From Antitrichia curtipendula (Eukaryota; Streptophyta; Bryopsida; Hypnales; Leucodontaceae): DNA of 64,000 nt. The stretch is from positions 5,642,001 to 5,706,000 of the forward strand of contig OX579639.1 in the NCBI GenBank assembly GCA_951230915.1, read 5' to 3'. The notes under the pieces are model-generated. The model worked only from the letters and a program-made list of their open reading frames with translations, ran no database searches and was not told the DNA's origin. Below, piece after piece: positions 8,081 through 18,856 of this stretch. Both the position numbers and the translations under genes were made by a program. Position 1 is the stretch's first letter; every line of letters begins with the position of its first letter.

Positions 8081-10907
8081 TCACACATCCCCATGCCGCC
8101 CAACCTTCACTGCATTTCGCCAAGATTCTATGGCCTCCTTGTATGGGAAATTCTCAAGGGTGTAATATTTCTGTCCAAACATCCGCACCACAAGCGGTAG
8201 GTGTTTTCCCAAGCGGTTCCGGTGGCAGGACTTCAGAAACTTCAGCGTGGAGAAGCAGCGTTCATCCTCCACCGAGCCTAGAACTAAACAGCAGCCAATT
8301 TCGGCCAGTTTAAAATACTCCGAAATGAGCTTCACCAGGTGCCGCGATTGAGCCAGATTCCGCCAAAGCAAGATGACAGGATTTGTACTTGACGCTGATG
8401 CACAAGCAGATTCACTGTTAGCCTTCATCGTTACCTTAAACAACCCTTGTTGGTTGTCTAGGTTCGAACTAGATAACATTTCAACTGCTGTGTAACTCGC
8501 CCCTCCATCCACTGCATTGCCTGCATTTAAAACTTTAGGGTGAGCGTAGAATTTTTTGAGAACCGCTAAGTGATGGCCGAAGCTCTCTTCCGCACCCGGC
8601 TGCTTCCAGTACTGTGGATAAATGATCCCGAATGCGTCAAGCAACTCCTGCTGCGGGAAGCGCCTATCAAGCTCATCCGACAGGGATTGCGCAATCTCTG
8701 CAAATAGAGAGCATCAGCTAACAAGCTAAAAGCCAGGTTTAGGCCAGGTAAGAGCAACCTAAAAACAATAGCAATAACAACAAGGTAAACACAATACAGT
8801 GAATACATGTACATATACAAAGCAATCAGAAAATATCAATGCAAAGAAATCCAAAGCAAGAAAAGATCAATTCAAAGCAATCCGATGTGAAAAAAAAGAT
8901 GGAACATGAAAAAAAAAAAAAATGAAAAAAAAATGAAAGATGAAAAAAAAATGTAAAGCAAAAAATGGGGAAAGAAAGGGGAGTACAGGACATACCGGCA
9001 AACTGTCGCTGTATATAAGACTGAGTGCCAAGGAAGTCCTCCTCCGTCACGAATTTTTGATTACCCGTAAGCTTGCAGTGACATTGGAGAAACACGGTGG
9101 TGATTCCAAAGTTGAAGTACAGTTATGAAGTACCCGGCTGCTCAGGCATCTCCTTCCACTCCAAAGGAAGTTCAGCACAAGATAAGGAAATCAGCTGCTG
9201 GTATCGCTCAAACTCCGGCGTTGTAAAAGCTGTGCAATCGTCTATGAACATCCGAGCCAAGTCTGCCTGGCAAACCTTGATCGACTGGAGGAAGTCACAA
9301 ATAAAAACATCTTGAGACTGTGAGAGTTTTATGAGGCAATGGACGGCATTGAGCATGGGGATGAAGCACGCAAGGGACAGAAGAACCTCAACGTCAGCCA
9401 GGTAATTGAAGTTCGTCGTGGCTGCAGCACTGGCCTTGGCCTCCATATCAAGGCCCATTTTTACCAAAAGTGTCTTGTACTCCGACATAATACGCTGCGC
9501 TGGGCTACGCATTGAGATCCATCTGGTCTCAACATTCCGGACCATTTTGTTACCCTTAGTTTCCATGAGATCAGCAAGCTTCTGTAGCTCAGTGTGCCGT
9601 TTGTGGCTGCGACAGAAGTATGAGTACAGTGATTGACAGAAGGCCTCCAACCGAGACACCATTAGATAGTTAGACAACGTTTCAACAACAAGGTTGATTC
9701 GGTGACTTGCACAGCTCGCACCCTGGCAGAAAGGCGCCCATTTCTCACGAATCTGGGTGGACACCCCAGTTTTCGGTCCCTAAAAAGTGTTTACTCCATC
9801 TGCCCCGAACGAGACAAGCTTACCTGCAATTTCCTCGCGCGACAAGCCTCCTTCGCCGACCAGCGCATGCATTATAACATCAGTGAGGTGATCTGCGGTC
9901 CCACACTCAGAAACGCAAGACAAATGGAGCAGGTGCGGGACTCTCTCCCACGACTGTACAACATACACATGGATCCCTATCCACTGCGTGTTGTCCACCG
10001 CAGTGACCTCATCAGCGCTGATCGACACAAACCTTGCAGACTGAACGGCGGACTTCAAGACAGACATGACACTGCTGTGAATGTGTTCACTCATTTCCCA
10101 ACCCGTGGTTTCGGACCAATGCTTCCTCGGAACCCTCTTCACCTTCAGATGTCTCAACAAATACTGCTCCCGTTTGTAGTTGCACATAGGCCGACCGAAG
10201 CTCAAAACTTGGAACAGGGTTGAGAATTGTACCGCCTTTCTGCTGGCTTCGCCTTCGAGACCAGCTAGAAGCTGATCCGCAACACTACCTGCCACCTGCC
10301 GCCCTGCCCACAATTTCGTGAACTGGAGGTGCTTACAGTCGCGCTTGACGTAGGTGTCACCCTTCTTCAGATGTGTGTGAGGTTCACCGTCAAATTTGCA
10401 GGACCGCTTCCCCTCATGCTTCTCGAGGTTGTCGCCCTTGGGCACCATGATCTTTTTCCGCCCGCTCACGCTACTGCACGTCTTGCACACGACGCCGGTT
10501 AGATTTCCTGAAGCATCAAACTCCCCCTCCGCCCAAGTGAACCTACAAGCCCACACTTCCTGCCATCTCCTCGTCATCACGGTCGGGCAAATTTTGCGAC
10601 GTTTCCGCGCCGTCGGAGCAGTAGCAGCCTTGTCTTTCATGTTCGTGACTTCCGGCACCGGATCAGGGACCTCCGCAGAGACAACAGTGGCCTCCGAGAG
10701 CGAAGGAAAGCAGCCTCGCGGTTCAGGTAAGGAATCAGAAAGCCGTGTTTCTGAAATCATGACCTCACTAGGCGCCGGAAGATACTTTCCAAGACCGTGC
10801 GAATTGCACGATGAGCCAAAAGTCCTCACACGGAAATTTTCAGGCAATCGCAATCTCGGCGCCATCGGAAGCTCTCGCCCTGCAGGCCTGCACCCACAAC
10901 CCGCCAC
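8081..10907 (-). pseudogene. hAT-superfamily transposase gene, two nonsense codons
   Basis: Two exons are proposed: 10907-8996 and 8697-8081, with a GT-AG intron (donor CCG|GTATGT, acceptor TTTGCAG). They total 2529 nt, or 843 codons including the stop. Features in order: a basic linker (TARKRRKICP); a BED-like finger (CKTCSSVSGRKK, NLEKHEGKRSC); FVSISADEV and LVSFGADGVNTF, which fit the first two catalytic Asp regions; a helical region; and the C-terminal hAT dimerisation segment (SVEDERCFSTLKFLK). It is related to the ZNF862/KIAA1586-like hAT group. The frame is broken only by TAG at 9780-9782, where Gln is expected, and TAA at 9123-9125, where Tyr is expected. The copy is visibly more GC- and CpG-rich than its surroundings, which suggests a recent insertion. 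Element ends were not found. An alternative start is Met16, within MAPRLRLPENF. Confidence 0.8.
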
Positions 10908-11575
10908 CCCAAGACAACAATGAACAAGCGGAACGGTAGAAAGGACGAGAGCAGAACAACATCAAACACAAGAAGATCAGCAGAACCAACGAGCAAAGCA
11001 GTACAATCGACAAGGAAATAAACAACAATGCAAGCACCAACAGCAAATACACAATCGGAAATTCGGAAGTTTTCAAGTTGGGAATAGCTTGGCGTTCCGT
11101 CTTTTTAAGCTTGAAGATTTTTGACCGTCTCCATTCTCCAGTTCTCCACTCCAGGCCTCCAGCGTTTTCCTCCAATTCCCAAAGTGAAGCGTCCGTTGGC
11201 AGAAAACCGCCGCCGAAAATCAAAATTTGACGCCTGCATTGAAGCCAGGCAACCTCCATTTCCCAATTGGAATGAATGCACAGGAGACAATTGAGCAACG
11301 TCTCTCAGATTTTCACATCAACAAGGAATTGGCGCTGCTGCCGGAAGTGCAGAATTGCCGATCCCCCCAACAAGCCGACGCACATTCAAAGGCCAAGAAG
11401 CGGGAGCGAGCCGAGCGACCACGAAATTCAAAGTACAATCAACGATTCATTGAATGCGTAAGGATTAAGGAGTAAATGCAGCGAAGAGCCGAAGATTCGA
11501 AGACTGCTAAACTTGCAAAACCTGGGAGCAGCGTTCGTTAAACCCTGACTGCAGGTGGAGGGGACGGGCCGCCTC
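10908..11575. other. GC-rich upstream flank of the hAT gene
   Basis: Probably the 5' leader and end region of the hAT element. An AACCCTG at about 11540-11546 (CAGGGTT on the minus strand) would suit a hAT terminus, but no matching end or 8-bp duplication was found on the other side. Small ORFs on both strands are unrecognised. Confidence 0.3.
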
Positions 11576-11632
11576 ATGACGGCGAAAGCGACAGCTACGA
11601 TGGAGCCGCCTAGCTCCCATCCAACGGTCCAG
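11576..11632 (+). other. Candidate first exon or leader ORF upstream of DTD
   Basis: An ATG in a GC-rich context opens a 19-codon frame (MTAKATATMEPPSSHPTVQ) ending exactly at CCAG|GTACGT, a good splice donor. It could be a 5' exon of the DTD transcript, an uORF, or the first exon of something lost. No acceptor pairing could be proven. Confidence 0.25.
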
Positions 11633-11646
11633 GTACGTAATCTGCT

Positions 11647-11666
11647 AACCCTAAAACCCTAAAACC
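11647..11666 (+). promoter_or_regulatory. Tandem telo-box motif upstream of DTD
   Basis: AACCCTAAAACCCTAAAACC contains two AAACCCTA-type telo-box motifs, which in plants are common in promoters and leaders of translation-related genes. It lies about 550 bases before the DTD start codon. Confidence 0.45.
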
Positions 11667-11876
11667 GCGGATGGATGCTAAACTAGAACTCAATGAGCAG
11701 GTGATTTGTCATCCAAGTGCTGACGACGATCGCAAAAGTGCTCAAATCCGGAAAAAAAATTAAAATTGTACAGTGTACATTTAGCACACCAATAATTTTG
11801 GTAGAAACGGAGCGAAATTTAGCCACGTAAACCACTCCTAGGAAATGTCCCGTTCAATCGGCGGGAAGCTTCTATG

Positions 11877-11924
11877 CCGTAATCCCCGATTACGCGGGCA
11901 AAACCGCGTAATCGGGGATTACGG
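11877..11924. repeat. Perfect 21-bp-arm inverted repeat upstream of DTD
   Basis: The arms 11877-11897 (CCGTAATCCCCGATTACGCG plus G) and 11904-11924 are exact reverse complements around the 6-base loop GCAAAA. It could be a cruciform, a leader hairpin or the end of a small foldback element. Confidence 0.9.
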
Positions 11925-12005
11925 ATTTTTCATCCGGTTCTGCGTTTTCATCCGATTTTCATCGCGATTTCGTCGTGATTTACGTCGGGCAATACCCTTA
12001 TCGTC

Positions 12006-12081
12006 GGGCATTGCGCCAAATAATCAGCCCTCCTCGTCGGGCTCCGCCCTCCTCGTCGGCCGATTATTTGGCGCAATGCCC
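12006..12081. repeat. Perfect 20-bp-arm inverted repeat with internal direct repeat
   Basis: The arms GGGCATTGCGCCAAATAATC (12006-12025) and its exact complement (12062-12081) enclose a spacer. The spacer carries GCCCTCCTCGTCGG twice, at about 12027 and 12046. It follows the first inverted repeat by about 80 bases and lies about 135 bases before the DTD start codon. Confidence 0.9.
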
Positions 12082-12217
12082 TATACTTTAGGGAACGCTG
12101 CAACACACCTTACCTCAGTGTTGAGTTCTATGGATTTTGTGGAGCAGTGCTTTGAGTCAGCTTCGCAGTTTGGGGTCCGCATGCTGCACTTTGCGTGTCT
12201 TACTCCCAGAGCGCACA

Positions 12218-14670
12218 ATGAGGGCTGTGGTGCAGCGGGTCACGTCTGCGCGCATCGAGGCTTGTTTTCTTGACCTCTCTTTCTTTTTCAATCCTTACCT
12301 CCATAGAACTGCATTACTGGAAAAATTTGTGAATTTTGTAGAACGTGACAGTTTACAATATCTGATACAGAAATGCTCTCACATTGTACCGAGATTGCAT
12401 AGGAAGATGGAACCATGGATATCTTACATCGCATTTGAACCCTAAATCGCTTAGATTTATGAGTGTTCTTTCTCAAAATCGATAACCTGGATTCACCAAT
12501 TAGGTCAATCAGCCTTAATTTGAAAATTAGGGTTCTGGGTGTGGATTGGCAGGTGGATGGTAAGATTGTATCAGAAATCGGGCATGGGCTGCTGGTGCTT
12601 GTGGGTCTTCTCGATTCCGACACTGACGCAGACTCTGAATTCATGTTTGTATCGACGTCTCTGTATCTCGGTTACTATCATTGCTTGAATTATAAGAATT
12701 TATTCTAGGTTTTGCCATTGTGTGCAAGTCCTCAAATTTGATTATTGAAGAGGCTCTTCGAGTAAGACAATCTTTGCAAGCCGTTTTTTAGCATTTAATT
12801 CGATGCTCTGAACTTTTTTCAGCTGCCGAAAGATCCTCAACATGCGTCTCTTTCAGAATGAGAAGACCGGCAAACCTTGGGACCAGAACGTGAGTTCCTT
12901 GACTTTTGGCTTGATCGTTCTTAAATTTAGGTCTTTCTTTTCTTTTCACCTTTTGTGACTTGTAGGAGCATTCTTTCTAGACGGGACATAAAATTCTTGA
13001 GAACCTGCCTGAACACCCTTGGAATCCATGTGAACAGTAAGCCAAGAAAGGAATCCAGATTCTTTTTGTCCAGATTCTTTCCTTGAGCTCATGTTATGTT
13101 TGCAAAGGCAGATGTAACTCACATTTGAATTATTTATTTCCTTACATTCAGTCCTTACACTCATTTATTTCGTTTATCGGTATGTTGGTATATGGGCTCA
13201 TCTGAGAGATTGTATGCCTAGCTATGGAATAAATTACTTCAATAGTGATCTAGCTCTTCAGTATTTTAGAATCTTTTTGTGCTACAGTGGACAGGGAGCG
13301 AGTTGTATACTACTCTTGAGTATTATGAAGTGACACAAAGTTGTCATTAGTTTTTTATGCAGCTGCACGTAGTATTCAATCTGCGACAAAATCAATCGAT
13401 TTTCTCGTGGTATCTTGATATTCATCATCTCCTTATACGGTGACTTGCCTTCTTAATGGAGCAGAACAATGTAACTGCATCAATGAGATACTAATCGTCC
13501 AATCCTATCCTGCACTGCAGGTGATGCAAAGGAACTATGAAGTCTTGCTTGGTAATTTTCTTTCTGTTGTACTCTCGTGCATTTCAACTTGCTTCTTGTT
13601 GTAGCTTAAACTGTTCCAGTTATTAGGGTATTTGATATTCTGAAATCAATGCTTACTCATGTATTTAATTCGGAGGTGGTATGAGATGCAGTCAGCCAAT
13701 TCACTCTGTACGGAGTCTTAAAAGGCAACAAACCGGATTTTCATGTTGCCATGCCTCCACAGCTTGCCAAGCCATTTTACGAATCTCTTGTTCAGAGAGT
13801 GGGGAGAGCTTATAAGTCTGACGCCGTTAAAGGTAACAAATCATCTAGTGCAGTTGCACCGAAATTGATAAAGGCAGAAGACAATAAAGCCGTTAGGACC
13901 TGAACCCGTCTTCTATACTGACGCCAGTTTTGAACAACTTGTTTATTCATATGATTGGTTGAGCTTCTTAGTAAGTGGTGTAAGCACGATTTGGCTAAAT
14001 GTCTATGCCTACTGATCTTCGAATGGTAATGATGTTGTCTATTGTCACAGACACTGATCGCATAACCTTTCACATTGAAATACTATCTCCCTTTTTGAAA
14101 TTGCATAAGAACTTCGTACATACTGATAAAAATTTGATTGAAAACAGATTTGTCTCTTTGGTCAAAGTGATTTCTCCAATGCTCTTTTCATCTCCCAAAA
14201 ATCAGAGTCCTACATATGTCAAAATGCTTTATGTGACGCAAATAGTATTACTACCTGCATGTATGAGTTGCAATTTACTAAATTTTGTTTGTGTCACTTA
14301 CATTCGATCTGTTTAGCTAGCAACTCAGGATCTCATTGATTGTGCTCTTGCAGACGGAGTTTTTGGATCAATGATGCAGGTTTCGTCTCAGCCCTGCTTG
14401 TCTTGTTTTGCTTTGCTTGTAGGTCACGCTTTCTAATTTACCCGAGTAGTTGGATGGTCATTGGCATCTTCAGCAAGCTATAGGATCTCTTTTCTAGCTA
14501 ATTGTGCTGTGTCGCAGATTAAAAAGGGACCGTGGAAGTGATATATAATGAGAATTGCCTTTACTGTGCAGGTCCATCTGGTAAATGATGGCCCCGTCAC
14601 TATGAATCTTGATTCCCGCAAAGTTTCCACTTCTGAATCCGGCATTGCAGATGCCTCTTTGAAAATGTGA
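12218..14670 (+). CDS. DTD: D-aminoacyl-tRNA deacylase (DTD), seven exons
   Basis: Hydrolyses D-amino acids (and glycine from tRNA-Ala) mischarged on tRNA, a cytosolic or organellar proofreading step in translation. Proposed exons: 12218-12259, 12553-12644, 12823-12889, 13521-13551, 13692-13832, 14354-14379 and 14572-14670. Together they give 498 nt, or 165 residues, close to the normal DTD length. The start MRAVVQRVTSARIE is canonical. The SQFTL motif is at residues 79-83 (VSQFTLYG), and the cis Gly-Pro motif at 140-141 (NDGPVT), which reads out chirality. GNKPDFHVAMP and DGVFGSMMQV are also conserved. All introns are GT-AG except the first, which needs a GC donor (GAG|GCTTGT) to keep the alignment. 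The short C-terminal tail is variable, as in other plants. Confidence is high for identity and for exons 2-7, moderate for the first donor. Confidence 0.93.
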
Positions 14671-15681
14671 GTCCTGAGAGGGACATGATGGTCAGTTCTG
14701 CTCCTACTCTTGTATCGCATTGATTGTGTCAAACTCTCAGAGTTTGCAAACCTGTTTCATTTCAGAACTGGGTCCTTTCTTTTGTGTCTGTTTGTTTTGA
14801 CTTTTTATCCATGATCACCTTGTATCCATGATCACACAGTGAAGTTTTTCACCAAGAATTTTTACAACGAATAACATCATGTTGAATTACTGTGGCCACA
14901 ACCTGACAGCAAAGTTGCCGTGATTGCCTGCAACAGATCTCCTGCGAAAAGTCCTGTCGGCAACCAGGACAAGGACCGTCAGAAGATACCACGGGCAACG
15001 TCATCCATAAGAATTCATTGTATTGATGCTAGGATCGATGTTAGGAAAGGGTACACCAGCTCTCCCATCTCTTCTTGGATGCTTCCTAGAGGATCATGTT
15101 ATTCTGCTTGTGGCGTATTGAAATCATTAGCTTGATCCATGCGTTGGGAAGACGGCGTGATGAATGAGCGTTGTGGCTCAATCACATTCTAGATGTGGTC
15201 TAGATTTGGTCTTTTTCTAGTGAAGATCATGAAATTTCCTGGTCTTCTTCATTAATCCTTTTCACATTCTGAGGTGTATAAATTATGCAGACATTCTGTA
15301 CCTTTGAGTTGGGTTCGACAACCCAAAGTACTAAATTTCTGTACTAAGGTTTAGAAATGAATATTTCTTAGTGTACATTGAGCACATTGGATCTAGTTTT
15401 GGGTGGGATGTAGATGCATCAATGACCATGTTTTTGCTTAGCTTTTGACAAATCTTTAATTTTTTTTAAGTAAGACAATGTACTTTGAATTTGTCATCAA
15501 CAATACCTTTAAATTTTTTGGAACTATCCACTTAAGCTTTGAATTTTATGGTAGAACCACCCATAGTTGACCACTTAAACAATTCTGCATATGTTCGGGA
15601 GTAGTAGAAGGCAATGTGAATTTACAACCCTGTAGGAAGATAGAAATGATGGCCATTGTTAAGTTTTCATGATTTTTTTCC
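14671..15681. other. DTD 3' flank, no gene seen
   Basis: Likely 3' UTR followed by AT-rich spacer. A GC-richer stretch at 14890-15135 gives a 71-residue ORF without family resemblance; it may be transcribed UTR. Confidence 0.35.
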
Positions 15682-16624
15682 TTAACCCCTAAAGGTTTTT
15701 GACTATGTTTTCACCAAAACCGCTCCAGAACTGCCATTTCTAATACTAGTGCCAAATTTTAGAAAAAAAACATTTTTGGACACTTGTAGCCGTAGGATCT
15801 TGTAGTAAACTTGTTTAAGAAGATGTGGAAAAAATTTCAGAATTTTCCACCAAGTGGATTGCAAGATAATAGCGTTTGAATTGACAAAAATCCTTTTTTT
15901 GTCCCTCCGAAAAAACGGGCAGCTGCCCTCCACAAGGTCACATTTGTATGAAAAAATGTCCAAAATGATGGTTATTCTTTGGATTTGTTCTTCAAGGCAA
16001 GTTGGCTACATGCTTGAAAAATTTCAGATCATTTGGAATTGTACAACATATAGGAAAAAAATAGTAAGTAGGAAGAGGTAGAGAATGATTCAAAGCACTA
16101 AATTGTCAAGAATTTATTTATGAAATTGAAAAATGTCAATCCCAATGATTGTAATGTTGTAATGAACAATATACACCCAATGTATTTTTTTTTTTTCAAA
16201 AATATTGAAAATCGAGTTAAATAAAGGACTTCAAAGTTTATTTTAGAGTAGAGATTCCATAACTACCCTCAAACTAAGAATCCTCATAACTTTTGACTCA
16301 TTGATCGGAATGGAATGATTCAAAGCCTCCCACGTACATATAAATCTAAAGAACCAATTTCAAATTTTTGTTTTTTTTAAAAGTGATTTTTAAAGAAGTT
16401 TTTTTTGCTGCCCCGGCTGCCCGCCGAACAATGAAAATGACATATCATGTAATAACTTTTTAACCATGTAGTCAAAACTTACGAAAATTGTTGGACCTTG
16501 AAGCTACTCCTCGGGCACATCTTATGTGAAAATTTCAAAGAAAAAAAAGAAAAATTCTGGTCATAGTGAGCTGCCCAAAATCGCTATGTTGTCAAAAAAC
16601 GGTGTTTGGTCCTTTAGGGGTTAA
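15682..16624. mobile_element. piggyBac-like non-autonomous element with TTAA ends
   Basis: TTAA at 15682-15685 and at 16621-16624 bound inverted ends: CCCCTAAAGGTTTTTGAC on the left, and CCCCTAAAGGACCAAACACC on the right when read on the other strand. An exact TTAA duplication with CCC(C)T-starting ends is the piggyBac signature. The interior is AT-rich and non-coding. It shares long stretches with the truncated copy at 6594 (inverted) and, in its left part, with 17926-18856 (inverted). Confidence 0.8.
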
Positions 16625-17925
16625 AGAGTGTTGTTTACTATAAGTTCTACTGTACTAGACACTACAAGATGAACCGACATTTCCTTGAAATGCAGTAGAA
16701 GTCATGCAGTCTTAGAAAGCCCACCCACGTCTAAGGTAAGCCATGGCCTCTTGGTACCAGAATTCTCAATGGACAATACGGTTGTTGTTTTTTGTGAGAA
16801 ATATTTGGAGGTCTTGGGAGGAGTCGAATCTGCAAAGGGAAGCTTGAGCCTGCCGCCCCAGAGAATCATCAGCACGCACCGAGTCTCACTCCGAAGCTCC
16901 AGCAAATCGACCTATTTCACATCCACAAAGCTGATTTCCCAACACTTTCAATATGACTTTTCACATTGGCTCTCCACTGCAGAAGCTGATTCCTCAACAC
17001 TTCTGCTCGACTTCAGTTCCTTGTTCGCCTCTTTTTCTGTGCCCCATGATGATCGGACTCCTTGGTTTGACTTTGACTGAATTTGGGGGGTGGAGGACCT
17101 GTCGCAATGGACATTCACTTACGACAGAAGGTCGAAACTGAGGAGGCTGTTAAAGCAACCCTTTACGAGCTGATTGCATTTTCAGGGAAGCTAAACTACT
17201 CCTTGAAACAATTTTCAGTAAATTTGACTAGGAAGAAAAATGGAATTGGCATCTAATCCAAGTCATTTCATATTTTTTGGACTTTTGTGGAATTAGTTAT
17301 AATTTTGGAAGTTGAAACACGGTGGTTTCTAAAAGCAACCCCTTCTTGAAATGTATATTGTCACTACATTGAAGAAAGTAAAATGTACCACCATGTTAGA
17401 GGTCGCTTTTAGAACCAAGTCACTTTTAGAGACACCTACCTTATAACCAGATTAGCAATCTGGGTACATGAAGGTAGAACTGCCCATTACCGCACATATT
17501 TGCTATCTACATTGAATAGGGGTATTGAGGAAACCAAAAAATTAAAGGGACCCATTGTAGAAAACTGTAGATGTTTGAAACATGATGTACAACCTTTGAA
17601 CACTTCAATAACTATTGATGTACAACAAAGATAGATATTTTATATAGTGTGTAATGTCAATTAATTAGTATGAGTCCCTTTAAAACCCCTATTCAGTGTA
17701 GGTACTTTGAAAAAGGTATTTTTCAACTCCCATATTTTTTAAAGATTGAAAAGTTTGAGAGAAGTCAATTGCAAAAAGAACGAAGACATTCCAACAAGAA
17801 GAAAGTTTTTGTGATTTTTCAAAGCTAAAATATTAAACTATGAATAGGCCCTTGTTGAAACATGAGTGAACCCTTATTAGAGTGTGGGATGATGTGTCTG
17901 CTCCCCAAGTGCATTGCCATCATGA
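16625..17925. other. Unassigned spacer
   Basis: A 131-residue + strand ORF at 16685-17080 is in a GC-richer stretch but resembles no family I recognise and may be a remnant of an old gene or transposon. The rest is AT-rich and empty. Confidence 0.3.
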
Positions 17926-18856
17926 TTAAGCCCTAAAGGACCATTGTCCCTTCGGGGGACAGATGGGATTTCAGGCAGGTACCTGCAGGCTGAATTTTTG
18001 TCATGATTCTTAGAATTTTTTTTTGAAGATAGAAAAGTTGATTAGCTTTCTGAGAATATAATTTTTTTCACAATCGGTGCCTGGGAACAAAAGTTATGAC
18101 CAAATAAGCTCAAAACAGGGTATAGGGGGCAGCAAAAAAAATTTGCAATTTTTTTTTTTTTTTTCCTAATTTTTTTTTCTCATAGATTATATTTTTGTCT
18201 ATTTGGAAAGATTTGATTCATTTCATTTGTATTTGTTATGAGAAAGTTATGGACAATCTTATTTTTTGGGCACTTAGAGCATCTTCCTGACAAAATAACT
18301 TGTAGGATTCATTTCTGAATGCAATTTTTATAATTTTTCAAAAAAAAGAGTTCCACAAGGTTTAGTTTTTTTGCTAGAACAATCTCACCATTGGAATTAG
18401 TGCTTTTTAATTCCATATAAAAGATATTAATATTTTAGATTTTCTTTCTATCTTGTACCTACTTCTACTTAACAATTTTTTTAATAATGAAAATTAAGTT
18501 TTTTTGGATTTTCTTTTTTCCCTAGACTCTCAACTCAATTCTCCACTATAAAGATTAAAAGCTCAAAACTCTGTAGTGCAAATCATTTAAGTTAAAAATG
18601 TTCAAAGTCATAAAATCTAGTCCCCCAATGTGCTGAAAAACTTGATTTTTTTACTTTAAACGCAGATATCGTGCAATCTGTGCGGTCAAAACTTCTGAAA
18701 TTTTTTACACACATTCTCATACTAGTTAGGTATAAGATCCTACGGTTAGATGTGAAAGAAAAAAAACAATTCTCAATTTTATTTACTCTTTGCTATAGAA
18801 ATGGCAGTTTTGAGTGTTTTTTGGCAGAAAAATGGCCTTGGTCCTTTAGGGGTTAA
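17926..18856. mobile_element. piggyBac-like non-autonomous element with TTAA ends
   Basis: TTAA (17926-17929) then GCCCTAAAGGACCATTGTCC; at the other side GGTCCTTTAGGGG then TTAA (18853-18856). Near the right end a block with AAACTGCCATTTCTATAGC and the TAGGATCTTATA(C/G) region matches the left part of 15682-16624 in inverted orientation. Non-coding, about 930 bp. Confidence 0.8.

Noticed and set aside
9702..10223. 173-codon + strand ORF
   Set aside because: Antisense shadow of the GC-rich hAT transposase gene; no family resemblance.
10396..10923. 175-codon + strand ORF
   Set aside because: Antisense to the hAT N-terminal region; codon content follows the minus-strand gene.
11540..11546. 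hAT terminus (CAGGGTT on minus strand) for the 8081-10907 element
   Set aside because: No matching opposite end or 8-bp duplication found.
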